From positions 4,725,501 to 4,789,500 of the forward strand of contig JAWQEG010000286.1 of assembly GCA_033782935.1 (NCBI GenBank): a DNA stretch of 64,000 nt. The letters run 5' to 3'. The position numbers and the translations under genes were made by a program. Shown here in pieces: positions 1 through 10,361 of this stretch; position 1 is the first letter of the stretch; each line of letters opens with the position of its first letter. Source of the stretch: Petrolisthes cinctipes. Lineage: Eukaryota; Arthropoda; Malacostraca; Decapoda; Porcellanidae. Under the pieces are notes generated by a model. It worked only from the letters and a program-made list of their open reading frames with translations, had not been told where the DNA came from and did no database searches.

Positions 1-468
1 AGGCCAAAAAAATACTGAAAATCGATCTTTTAGGTGCCCAAAAGTCGATATGTGCATACATCTTCTGTACCCGTTTATATCTCAAATTCTGGCCCTAAAC
101 ACCCGCAAATTCGATATTTTGCGGTCCCAGAAGCGATCTGTACATGCCTACTCCGTGTTAGAGTATTTTCAAAATTCAGGCCCAAAACATGCTGAAAATC
201 GATATTTTTGGTGGCCAAAGTCAATATGTGCATGTATCTTCTGTACCCGTTTATATCTCAAATTCAGGCTCAAAACACCCGAAAATTCAATATTTTGGGG
301 TCCCAGAAGCAATCTGTACAGTGCTAGAATATTTTCAAAATATAGGCTAAAAACATGCTAAAAATCGATCTTTTAGGTGCCAAAAAGTCGATATCTCAAA
401 TTCAGTCCCAAAACACCCGAAAATTCGATATTTAGGGGTCCCAGAAGCGATCTGTACATGCCTACTCC
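1..468 (+). repeat. partial HOR: A1 (truncated by window) - B1 - C1
   Basis: Monomers are A1 1-154 (its first 22 or so bases lie outside the window), B1 155-320 (166 bp, 10-bp-deleted junction) and C1 321-468 (148 bp). This is the second half of a standard 992-bp hexamer. Confidence 0.93.
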
Positions 469-645
469 GTGTTAGAGTATTTTCAAAATACATGCTCAAA
501 ACATACTGAAAATCGATCTTTTAGGTGCACAAAAGTCGATATGTGCATGCATCTTCAGTACCCGTTTATATCTCAAATTCAGGCTCAAAACACCCGAAAA
601 TTCAATATTTTGGGGTCCCAGAAGCAATCTGTACATGCCTACTCA
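469..645 (+). repeat. monomer class A2 (177 bp), reference copy
   Basis: Diagnostic features are CATGCTCAAAACATACTG (CATATTG in many left-side copies), GGTGCACAAAAGTCG and GCATGCATCTTCAGTACC. It carries a dyad near its start (477-491). The length of 177 bp is 3 x 59, so one frame stays open through it; this is an arithmetic effect, not coding. Confidence 0.93.
477..491. repeat. 15-bp dyad at monomer start, A form
   Basis: GTATTTT-C-AAAATAC is a perfect inverted repeat with 7-bp arms and a one-base centre. It recurs in nearly every A and B2 monomer. B1 breaks it (AAAATTC). Confidence 0.85.
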
Positions 646-733
646 GTGTTAGAGTATTTTCAAAATACAGGCCCAAAACATGCTGAAAATCGATATTTTA
701 GATGCCCAAAGTCAATATGTGCATGTATCTTCT
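646..733 (+). repeat. first 88-bp half of monomer
   Basis: Aligned without gaps to the following 88 bp it matches at 56 of 88 positions (64%). Shared blocks include CAGGC-CAAAACA, a GAAAAT/GAAAATT region, ATATTTT, a CCA...CAAT block and TGT-CATG. Confidence 0.85.
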
Positions 734-821
734 GTACCCGTTTATATCTCAAATTCAGGCTCAAAACACCCGAAAATTCAATATTTTGGGGTCCCAGAAG
801 CAATCTGTACATGCCTACACA
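734..821 (+). repeat. second 88-bp half of monomer
   Basis: This is the ancient duplicate of the preceding half. The highest conservation is in the blocks TTCAGGCTCAAAACA, TCAATATTTT and TGTACATG. In this half the dyad near the monomer start is not preserved. Confidence 0.85.
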
Positions 822-969
822 GTGCTAGAATATTTTCAAAATATAGGCTAAAAACATGCTAAAAATCGACATTTTAGGTGCCAAAAAATCGAGATCTCAA
901 ATTCAGTCCCAAAACACCCGAAAATTCGATATTTAGAGGTCCCAGAAGGTATCTGTACATGCCTACTCC
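822..969 (+). repeat. monomer class C2 (148 bp), reference copy
   Basis: It starts GTGCTAGAATATTTTC and has CATGCTAAAAATCGACATTTTAG. It lacks 29 bp after the GTCGATAT-like position relative to A and B, so TCGATAT (here GAGAT) runs directly into CTCAAATTCAG. It ends GATATTTAGAGGTCCCAGAAGG. At 148 bp it is close to a nucleosome core length. Confidence 0.93.
830..844. repeat. 15-bp dyad at monomer start, C form with compensating change
   Basis: ATATTTT-C-AAAATAT lies at the same monomer position as the A-form dyad, but the outermost pair is A/T instead of G/C. Both sides have changed, so symmetry is kept. Confidence 0.82.
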
Positions 970-1146
970 GTGTTAGAGTATTTTCAAAATACAGGCCAAA
1001 AAAATACTGAAAATCGATCTTTTAGGTGCCCAAAAGTCGATATGTGCATACATCTTCTGTACCCGTTTATATCTCAAATTCTGGCCCTAAACACCCGCAA
1101 ATTCGATATTTTGCGGTCCCAGAAGCGATCTGTACATGCCTACTCC
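970..1146 (+). repeat. monomer class A1 (177 bp), reference copy of left subfamily
   Basis: Diagnostic features are CAGGCCAAAAAAATACTG, GCATACATCTTCTG, TTCTGGCCCTAAACACC and, in this copy, CCGCAAA...TTTGCGG. From 41.9 kb on it is replaced by A1' (CCAAAAACATACTG, GCATGCATC). Confidence 0.93.
1095..1116. repeat. 22-bp inverted repeat in A1
   Basis: CCGCAAA (1095-1101) and TTTGCGG (1110-1116) are perfect inverted arms around an 8-bp spacer. The two C bases that complete the pairing (1098 and 1114) vary independently among A1 copies. Confidence 0.8.
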
Positions 1147-1312
1147 GTGTTAGAGTATTTTCAAAATTCAGGCCCAAAACATGCTGAAAATCGATATTTT
1201 TGGTGCCCAAAGTCAATATGTGCATGTATCTTCTGTACCCGTTTATATCTCAAATTCAGGCTCAAAACACCCAAAAATTCAATATTTTGGGGTCCCAGAA
1301 GCAATCTGTACA
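1147..1312 (+). repeat. monomer class B1 (166 bp), reference copy
   Basis: Diagnostic features are CAAAATTCAGGCCC, GATATTTTTGGTGCCC and the junction CTGTACAGTGCTAG, which lacks the 10 bp TGCCTACACA found in B2. Right-half copies mostly keep these 10 bp (176 bp), so the deletion is probably derived. Confidence 0.93.
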
Positions 1313-1460
1313 GTGCTAGAATATTTTCAAAATATAGGCTAAAAACATGCTAAAAATCGATCTTTTAGGTGCCAAAAAGTCGATATCTCAAATTCAGTCC
1401 CAAAACACCCGAAAATTCGATATTTAGGGGTCCCAGAAGCGATCTGTACATGCCTACTCC
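1313..1460 (+). repeat. monomer class C1 (148 bp), reference copy
   Basis: It resembles C2 (same 29-bp deletion) but has AAAATCGATCTTTTAGG, GCCAAAAAGTCGATATC and TTTAGGGGTCCCAGAAGCGATC. It carries a 19-bp dyad at 1350-1368. Confidence 0.93.
1350..1368. repeat. 19-bp dyad in C1
   Basis: CTAAAA and TTTTAG are 6-bp inverted arms around ATCGATC, which itself holds the palindrome ATCGAT. It is present in most C1 copies. C2 has GACATTTTAG, keeping the arms but losing the palindromic core. Confidence 0.78.
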
Positions 1461-2276
1461 GTGTTAGAGTATTTTCAAAATACATGCTCAAAACATATTG
1501 AAAATCGATCTTTTAGGTGCACAAAAGTCGATATGTGCATGCATCTTCAGTACCCGTTTATATCTCAAATTCAGGCTCAAAACACCCGAAAATTCAATAT
1601 TTTGGGGTCCCAGAAGCAATCTGTACATGCCTACTCAGTGTTAGAGTATTTTCAAAATACAGGCCCAAAACATGCTGAAAATCGATAATTTAGATGCCCA
1701 AAGTCAATATGTGCATGCATCTTCTGTACCCGTTTATATCTCAAATTCAGGCTCAAAACACCCGAAAATTCAATATTTTGGGGTCCCAGAAGCAATCTGT
1801 ACATGCCTACACAGTGCTAGAATATTTTCAAAATATAGGCTAAAAACATGCTAAAAATCGACATTTTAGGTGCCAAAAAATCGATATCTCAAATTCAGTC
1901 CCAAAACACCCGAAAATTCGATATTTAGAGGTCCCAGAAGGTATCTGTACATGCCTACTCCGTGTTAGAGTATTTTCAAAATACAGGCCAAAAAAATACT
2001 GAAAATCGATCTTTTAGGTGCCCAAAAGTCGATATGTGCATACATCTTCTGTACCCGTTTATATCTCAAATTCTGGCCCTAAACACCCGCAAATTCGATA
2101 TTTTGCGGTCCCAGAAGCAATCTGTACAGTGCTAGAATATTTTCAAAATATAGGCTAAAAACATGCTAAAAATCGATCTTTTAGGTGCCAAAAAGTCGAT
2201 ATCTCAAATTCAGTCCCAAAACACCCGAAAATTCGATATTTAGGGTTCCCAGAAGCGATCTGTACATGCCTACTCC
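1461..2276 (+). repeat. 816-bp pentamer HOR, A1/B1 hybrid
   Basis: Order is A2 1461, B2 1638, C2 1814, A1/B1 hybrid 1962-2128 (167 bp), C1 2129. The hybrid begins as A1 and ends as B1 (GAAGCAATCTGTACAGTG). This is what a crossover in register between A1 and B1 leaves after losing one 176-bp equivalent. Confidence 0.92.
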
Positions 2277-3268
2277 GTGTTAGAGTATTTTCAAAATACA
2301 TGCTCAAAACATATTGAAAATCGATCTTTTAGGTGCACAAAAGTCGATATGTGCATGCATCTTCAGTACCCGTTTATATCTCAAATTCAGGCTCAAAACA
2401 CCCGAAAATTCAATATTTTGGGGTCCCAGAAGCAATCTGTACATGCCTACTCAGTGTTAGAGTATTTTCAAAATACAGGCCCAAAACATGCTGAAAATCG
2501 ATATTTTAGATGCCCAAAGTCAATATGTGCATGTATCTTCTGTACCCGTTTATATCTCAAATTCAGGCTCAAAACACCCGAAAATTCAATATTTTGGGGT
2601 CCCAGAAGCAATCTGTACATGCCTACACAGTGCTAGAATATTTTCAAAATATAGGCTAAAAACATGCTAAAAATCGACATTTTAGGTGCCAAAAAATCGA
2701 TATCTCAAATTCAGTCCCAAAACACCCGAAAATTCGATATTTAGAGGTCCCAGAAGGTATCTGTACATGCCTACTCCGTGTTAGAGTATTTTCAAAATAC
2801 AGGCCAAAAAAATACTGAAAATCGATCTTTTAGGTGCCCAAAAGTCGATATGTGCATACATCTTCTGTACCCGTTTATATCTCAAATTCTGGCCCTAAAC
2901 TCCCGCAAATTCGATATTTTGCGGTCCCAGAAGCGATCTGTACATGCCTACTCCGTGTTAGAGTATTTTCAAAATTCAGGCCCAAAACATGCTGAAAATC
3001 GATATTTTTGGTGCCCAAAGTCAATATGTGCATGTATCTTCTGTACCCGTTTATATCTCAAATTCAGGCTCAAAACACCCGAAAATTCAATATTTTGGGG
3101 TCCCAGAAGCAATCTGTACAGTGCTAGAATATTTTCAAAATATAGGCTAAAAACATGCTAAAAATCGATCTTTTAGGTGCCAAAAAGTCGATATCTCAAA
3201 TTCAGTCCCAAAACACCCGAAAATTCGATATTTAGGGGTCCCAGAAGCGATCTGTACATGCCTACTCC
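2277..3268 (+). repeat. 992-bp hexamer HOR
   Basis: Canonical order and length. A1 carries a private CTCCCGC variant (near 2900). This is the third unit of the first 2.8-kb superunit. Confidence 0.93.
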
Positions 3269-4260
3269 GTGTTAGAGTATTTTCAAAATACATGCTCAAA
3301 ACATACTGAAAATCGATCTTTTAGGTGCACAAAAGTCGATATGTGCATGCATCTTCAGTACCCGTTTATATCTCAAATTCAGGCTCAAAACACCCGAAAA
3401 TTCAATATTTTGGGGTCCCAGAAGCAATCTGTACATGCCTACTCAGTGTTAGAGTATTTTCAAAATACAGGCCCAAAACATGCTGAAAATCGATATTTTA
3501 GATGCCCAAAGTCAATATGTGCATGTATCTTCTGTACCCGTTTATATCTCAAATTCAGGCTCAAAACACCCGAAAATTCAATATTTTGGGGTCCCAGAAG
3601 CAATCTGTACATGCCTACACAGTGCTAGAATATTTTCAAAATATAGGCTAAAAACATGCTAAAAATCGACATTTTAGGTGCCAAAAAATCGAGATCTCAA
3701 ATTCAGTCCCAAAACACCCGAAAATTCGATATTTAGAGGTCCCAGAAGGTATCTGTACATGCCTACTCCGTGTTAGAGTATTTTCAAAATACAGGCCAAA
3801 AAAATACTGAAAATCGATCTTTTAGGTGCCCAAAAGTCGATATGTGCATACATCTTCTGTACCCGTTTATATCTCAAATTCTGGCCCTAAACACCCGCAA
3901 ATTCGATATTTTGCGGTCCCAGAAGCGATCTGTACATGCCTACTCCGTGTTAGAGTATTTTCAGAATTCAGGCCCAAAACATGCTGAAAATCGATATTTT
4001 TGGTGCCCAAAGTCAATATGTGCATGTATCTTCTGTACCCGTTTATATCTCAAATTCAGGCTCAAAACACCCGAAAATTCAATATTTTGGGGTCCCAGAA
4101 GCAATCTGTACAGTGCTAGAATATTTTCAAAATATAGGCTAAAAACATGCTAAAAATCGATCTTTTAGGTGCCAAAAAGTCGATATCTCAAATTCAGTCA
4201 CAAAACACCCGAAAATTCGATATTTAGGGGTCCCAGAAGCGATCTGTACATGCCTACTCC
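3269..4260 (+). repeat. 992-bp hexamer HOR, start of second 2.8-kb superunit
   Basis: Canonical order. It shares CATACTG in A2 and GAGATC in C2 with the unit exactly 2,800 bp upstream. B1 has TTCAGAATTC (near 3960). Confidence 0.93.
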
Positions 4261-5076
4261 GTGTTAGAGTATTTTCAAAATACATGCTCAAAACATATTG
4301 AAAATCGATCTTTTAGGTGCACAAAAGTCGATATGTGCATGCATCTTCAGTACCCGTTTATATCTCAAATTCAGGCTCAAAACACCCGAAAATTCAATAT
4401 TTTGGGGTCCCAGAAGCAATCTGTACATGCCTACTCAGTGTTAGAGTATTTTCAAAATACAGGCCCAAAACATGCTGAAAATCGATATTTTAGATGCCCA
4501 AAGTCAATATGTGCATGTATCTTCTGTACCCGTTTATATCTCAATTTCAGGCTCAAAACACCCGAAAATTCAATATTTTGGGGTCCCAGAAGCAATCTGT
4601 ACATGCCTACACAGTGCTAGAATATTTTCAAAATATAGGCTAAAAACATGCTAAAAATCGACATTTTAGGTGCCAAAAAATCGATATCTCAAATTCAGTC
4701 CCAAAACACCCGAAAATTCGATATTTAGAGGTCCCAGAAGGTATCTGTACATGCCTACTCCGTGTTAGAGTATTTTCAAAATACAGGCCAAAAAAATACT
4801 GAAAATCGATCTTTTAGGTGCCCAAAAGTCGATATGTGCATACATCTTCTGTACCCGTTTATATCTCAAATTCTGGCCCTAAACACCCGAAAATTCGATA
4901 TTTTGCGGTCCCAGAAGCAATCTGTACAGTGCTAGAATATTTTCAAAATATAGGCTAAAAACATGCTAAAAATCGATCTTTTAGGTGCCAAAAAGTCGAT
5001 ATCTCAAATTCAGTCCCAAAACACCCGAAAATTCGATATTTAGGGGTCCCAGAAGCGATCTGTACATGCCTACTCC
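4261..5076 (+). repeat. 816-bp pentamer HOR, A1/B1 hybrid, second copy
   Basis: Same structure as 1461-2276, 2,800 bp downstream. The hybrid is 4762-4928 and C1 is 4929-5076. The hybrid A1 differs at one site (CCCGAAAATT instead of CCCGCAAATT). Confidence 0.92.
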
Positions 5077-6068
5077 GTGTTAGAGTATTTTCAAAATACA
5101 TGCTCAAAACATATTGAAAATCGATCTTTTAGGTGCACAAAAGTCGATATGTGCATGCATCTTCAGTACCCGTTTATATCTCAAATTCAGGCTCAAAACA
5201 CCCGAAAATTCAATATTTTGGGGTCCCAGAAGCAATCTGTACATGCCTACTCAGTGTTAGAGTATTTTCAAAATACAGGCCCAAAACATGCTGAAAATCG
5301 ATATTTTAGATGCCCAAAGTCAATATGTGCATGTATCTTCTGTACCCGTTTATATCTCAAATTCAGGCTCAAAACACCCGAAAATTCAATATTTTGGGGT
5401 CCCAGAAGCAATCTGTACATGCCTACACAGTGCTAGAATATTTTCAAAATATAGGCTAAAAACATGCTAAAAATCGACATTTTAGGTGCCAAAAAATCGA
5501 GATCTCAAATTCAGTCCCAAAACACCCGAAAATTCGATATTTAGAGGTCCCAGAAGGTATCTGTACATGCCTACTCCGTGTTAGAGTATTTTCAAAATAC
5601 AGGCAAAAAAAATACTGAAAATCGATCTTTTAGGTGCCCAAAAGTCGATATGTGCATACATCTTCTGTACCCGTTTATATCTCAAATTCTGGCCCTAAAC
5701 ACCCGAAAATTCGATATTTTGCGGTCCCAGAAGCGATCTGTACATGCCTACTCCGTGTTAGAGTATTTTCAAAATTCAGGCCCAAAACATGCTGAAAATC
5801 GATATTTTTGGTGCCCAAAGTCAATATATGCATGTATCTTCTGTACCCGTTTATATCTCAAATTCAGGCTCAAAACACCCGAAAATTCAATATTTTGGGG
5901 TCCCAGAAGCAATCTGTACAGTGCTAGAATATTTTCAAAATATAGGCTAAAAACATGCTAAAAATCGATCTTTTAGGTGCCAAAAAGTCGATATCTCAAA
6001 TTCAGTCCCAAAACACCCGAAAATTCGATATTTAGGGGTCCCAGAAGCGATCTGTACATGCCTACTCC
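5077..6068 (+). repeat. 992-bp hexamer HOR
   Basis: Canonical order. A1 has CAGGCAAAAAAAATAC. This is the last unit of the second 2.8-kb superunit. Confidence 0.93.
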
Positions 6069-7561
6069 GTGTTAGAGTATTTTCAAAATACATGCTCAAA
6101 ACATATTGAAAATCGATCTTTTAGGTGCACAAAAGTCGATATGTGCATGCATCTTCACTACCCGTTTATATCTCAAATTCAGGCTCAAAACACCCGAAAA
6201 TTCAATATTTTGGGGTCCCAGAAGCAATCTGTACATGCCTACTCAGTGTTAGAGTATTTTCAAAATACAGGCCCAAAACATGCTGAAAATCGATATTTTA
6301 GATGCCCAAAGTCAATATGTGCATGTATCTTCTGTACCCGTTTATATCTCAAATTCAGGCTCAAAACACCCGAAAATTCAATATTTTGGGGTCCCAGAAG
6401 CAATCTGTACATGCCTACACAGTGCTAGAATATTTTCAAAATATAGGCTAAAAACATGCTAAAAATCGACATTTTAGGTGCCAAAAAATCGATATCTCAA
6501 ATTCAGTCCCAAAACACCCGAAAATTCGATATTTAGAGGTCCCAGAAGGTATCTGTACATGCCTACTCCGTGTTAGAGTATTTTCAAAATACAGGCCAAA
6601 AAAATACTGAAAATCGATCGTTTAGGTGCCCAAAAGTCGATATGTGCATACATCTTCTGTACCCGTTTATATCTCAAATTCTGGTCCTAAACACCCGCAA
6701 ATTCGATATTTTGCGGTCCCAGAAGCGATCTGTACATGCCTACTCCGTGTTAGAGTATTTTCAAAATTCAGGCCCAAAACATGCTGAAAATCGATATTTT
6801 TGGTGCCCAAAGTCAATATGTGCATGTATCTTCTGTACCCGTTTATATCTCAAATTCAGGCTCAAAACACCCGACAATTCAATATTTTGGGGTCCCAGAA
6901 GCAATCTGTACATGCCTACACAGTGCTAGAATATTTTCAAAATATAGGCTAAAAACATGCTAAAAATCGACATTTTAGGTGCCAAAAAATCGATATCTCA
7001 AATTCAGTCCCAAAACACCCGAAAATTCGATATTTAGAGGTCCCAGAAGGTATCTGTACATGCCTACTCCGTGTTAGAGTATTTTCAAAATACAGGCCAA
7101 AAAAATACTGAAAATCGATCTTTTAGGTGCCCAAAAGTCGACATGTGCATACATCTTCTGTACCCGTTTATATCTCAAATTCTGGTCCTAAACACCCGCA
7201 AATTCGATATTTTGCGGTCCCAGAAGCGATCTGTACATGCCTACTCCGTGTTAGAGTATTTTCAAAATTCAGGCCCAAAACATGCTGAAAATCGATATTT
7301 TTGGTGCCCAAAGTCAATATGTGCATGTATCTTCTGTACCCGTTTATATCTCAAATTCAGGCTCAAAACACCCGAAAATTCAATATTTTGGGGTCCCAGA
7401 AGCAATCTGTACAGTGCTAGAATATTTTCAAAATATAGGCTAAAAACATGCTAAAAATCGATCTTTTAGGTGCCAAAAAGTCGATATCTCAAATTCAGTC
7501 CCAAAACACCCGAAAATTCGATATTTAGGGGTCCCAGAAGCGATCTGTACATGCCTACTCC
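6069..7561 (+). repeat. 1,493-bp nonamer HOR with extra trimer
   Basis: Order is A2 6069, B2 6246, C2 6422, A1 6570, B1/B2 hybrid 6747 (176 bp), C2 6923, A1 7071, B1 7248, C1 7414. Both A1 copies share TTCTGGTCCTAAAC, a variant I see nowhere else, so the extra 501-bp trimer is a recent local tandem duplication. Confidence 0.92.
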
Positions 7562-8553
7562 GTGTTAGAGTATTTTCAAAATACATGCTCAAAACATACT
7601 GAAAATCGATCTTTTAGGTGCACAAAAGTCGATATGTGCATGCATCTTCAGTACCCGTTTATATCTCAAATTCAGGCTCAAAACACCCGAAAATTCAATA
7701 TTTTGGGGTCCCAGAAGCAATCTGTACATGCCTACTCAGTGTTAGAGTATTTTCAAAATACAGGCCCAAAACATGCTGAAAATCGATATTTTAGATGCCC
7801 AAAGTCAATATGTGCATGTATCTTCTGTACACGTTTATATCTCAAATTCAGGCTCAAAACACCCGAAAATTCAATATTTTGGGGTCCCAGAAGCAATCTG
7901 TACATGCCTACACAGTGCTAGAATATTTTCAAAATATAGGCTAAAAACATGCTAAAAATCGACATTTTAGGTGCCAAAAAATCGATATCTCAAATTCAGT
8001 TCCAAAACACCCGAAAATTCGATATTTAGAGGTCCCAGAAGGTATCTGTACATGCCTACTCCGTGTTAGAGTATTTTCAAAATACAGGCCAAAAAAATAC
8101 TGAAAATCGATCTTTTAGGTGCCCAAAAGTCGATATGTGCATACATCTTCTGTACCCGTTTATATCTCAAATTCTGGCCCTAAACACCCGAAAATTCGAT
8201 ATTTTGGGGTCCCAGAAGCGATCTGTACATGCCTACTCCGTGTTAGAGTTTTTTCAAAATTCAGGCCCAAAACATGCTGAAAATCGATATTTTTGGTGCC
8301 CAAAGTCAATATGTGCATGTATCTTCTGTACCCGTTTATATCTCAAATTCAGGCTCAAAACACCCGAAAATTCAATATTTTGGGGTCCCAGAAGCAATCT
8401 GTACAGTGCTAGAATATTTTCAAAATATAGGCTAAAAACATGCTAAAAATCGATCTTTTAGGTGCCAAAAAGTCGATATCTCAAATTCAGTCCCAAAACA
8501 CCCGAAAATTCGATATTAAGGGGTCCCAGAAGCGATCTGTACATGCCTACTCC
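7562..8553 (+). repeat. 992-bp hexamer HOR
   Basis: Canonical order. Variants are TGTACACGT in B2 (also at 24504), GAGTTTTTTC in B1 and GATATTAAGG in C1. Confidence 0.93.
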
Positions 8554-9545
8554 GTGTTAGAGTATTTTCAAAATACATGCTCAAAACATATTGAAAATCG
8601 ATCTTTTAGGTGCACAAAAGTCAATATGTGCATGCATCTTCAGTACCCGTTTATATCTCAAATTCAGGCTCAAAACACCCGAAAATTCAATATTTTGGGG
8701 TCCCAGAAGCAATCTGTACATGCCTACTCAGTGTTAGAGTATTTTCAAAATACAGGCCCAAAACATGCTGAAAATCGATATTTTAGATGCCCAAAGTCAA
8801 TATGTGCATGTATCTTCTGTACCCGTTTATATCTCAAATTCAGGCTCAAAACACCCGAAAATTCAATATTTTGGGGTCAAAGAAGCAATCTGTACATGCC
8901 TACACAGTGCTAGAATATTTTCAAAATATAGGCTAAAAACATGCTAAAAATCGACATTTTAGGTGCCAAAAAATCGATATCTCAAATTCAGTCCCAAAAC
9001 ACCCGAGAATTCGATATTTAGAGGTCCCAGAAGGTATCTGTACATGCCTACTCCGTGTTAGAGTATTTTCAAAATACAGGCCAAAAAAATACTGAAAATC
9101 GATCTTTTAGGTGCCCAAAAGTCGATATGTGCATACATCTTCTGTACCCGTTTATATCTCAAATTCTGGCCCTAAACACCCGCAAATTCGATATTTTGCG
9201 GTCCCAGAAGCGATCTGTACATGCCTACTCCGTGTTAGAGTATTTTCAAAATTCAGGCCCAAAACATGCTGAAAATCGATATTTTTGGTGCCCAAAGTCA
9301 ATATGTGCATGTATCTTCTGTACCCGTATATATCTCAAATTCAGGCTCAAAACACCCGAAAATTCAATATTTTGGGGTCCCAGAAGCAATCTGTACAGTG
9401 CTAGAATATTTTCAAAATATAGGCTAAAAACATGCTAAAAATCGATCTTTTAGGTGCCAAAAAGTCGATATCTCAAATTCAGTCCCAAAACACCCGAAAA
9501 TTCGATATTTAGGGGTCCCAGAAGCGATCTGTACATGCCTACTCC
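8554..9545 (+). repeat. 992-bp hexamer HOR
   Basis: Canonical order. B2 has GGGGTCAAAGAAGC (near 8877) and C2 has CCCGAGAATTCG, both private. Confidence 0.93.
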
Positions 9546-10361
9546 GTGTTAGAGTATTTTCAAAATACATGCTCAAAACATATTGAAAATCGATCTTTTA
9601 GGTGCACAAAAGTCGATATGTGCATGTATCTTCTGTACCCGTTTATATCTCAAATTCAGGCTCAAAACACTCGAAAATTCAATATTTTGGGGTCCCAGAA
9701 GCAATCTGTACATGCCTACACAGTGCTAGAATATTTTCAAAATATAGGCTAAAAACATGCTAAAAATCGACATTTTAGGTGCCAAAAAATCGATATCTCA
9801 AATTCAGTCCCAAAACACCCGAAAATTCGATATTTAGAGGTCCCAGAAGGTATCTGTACATGCCTACTCCGTGTTAGAGTATTTTCAAAATACAGGCCAA
9901 AAAAATACTGAAAATCGATCTTTTAGGTGCCCAAAAGTCGATATGTGCATACATCTTCTGTACCCGTTTATATCTCAAATTCTGGCCCTAAACACCCGCA
10001 AATTCGATATTTTGCGGTCCCAGAAGCGATCTGTACATGCCTACTCCGTGTTAGAGTATTTTCAAAATTCAGGCCCAAAACATGCTGAAAATCGATATTT
10101 TTGGTGCCCAAAGTCAATATGTGCATGTATCTTCTGTACCCGTTTATATCTCAAATTCAGGCTCAAAACACCCGAAAATTCAATATTTTGGGGTCCCAGA
10201 AGCAATCTGTACAGTGCTAGAATATTTTCAAAATATAGGCTAAAAACATGCTAAAAATCGATCTTTTAGGTGCCAAAAAGTCGATATCTCAAATTCAGTC
10301 CCAAAACACCCGAAAATTCGATATTTAGGGGTCCCAGAAGCGATCTGTACATGCCTACTCC
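9546..10361 (+). repeat. 816-bp pentamer HOR, A2/B2 hybrid
   Basis: Order is A2/B2 hybrid 9546-9722, C2 9723, A1 9871, B1 10048, C1 10214. The hybrid starts with CATGCTCAAAACATATTG (A2) and continues with GCATGTATCTTCTG and the CACAG end (B2). It is the same length as the A1/B1-type pentamer but a different event. Confidence 0.92.

Larger units (their letters stand above)
646..821 (+). repeat. monomer class B2 (176 bp), reference copy
   Basis: Diagnostic features are CAGGCCCAAAACATGCTG, TTTTAGATGCCCAAAGTC and the end TGCCTACACA before the next GTGCTAG. Base count is A 58, T 52, C 38, G 28 (37.5% GC). This monomer shows the internal two-fold structure of the satellite most cleanly (halves 646-733 and 734-821). 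Confidence 0.93.
469..1460 (+). repeat. reference 992-bp hexameric HOR (A2-B2-C2-A1-B1-C1)
   Basis: This is the first complete HOR and the reference for all others. Its lengths are 177+176+148+177+166+148 = 992 bp. It consists of two related trimers (501 and 491 bp) that differ by the 10-bp deletion in B1 and by class-specific substitutions. Its C2 carries a GAGATC variant shared with the units at 3269 and 5077. It is the first unit of a 2.8-kb superunit. Confidence 0.95.

Noticed and set aside
1061..1077. Possible CENP-B box (reverse orientation, ACCCGTTTATATCTCAA)
   Set aside because: It matches 7 of 9 core positions; the CGAA part reads CTCA. Forward candidates around TTCGATATTTTGCGG also fail. 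No copy has the full core, so I do not call a CENP-B site.
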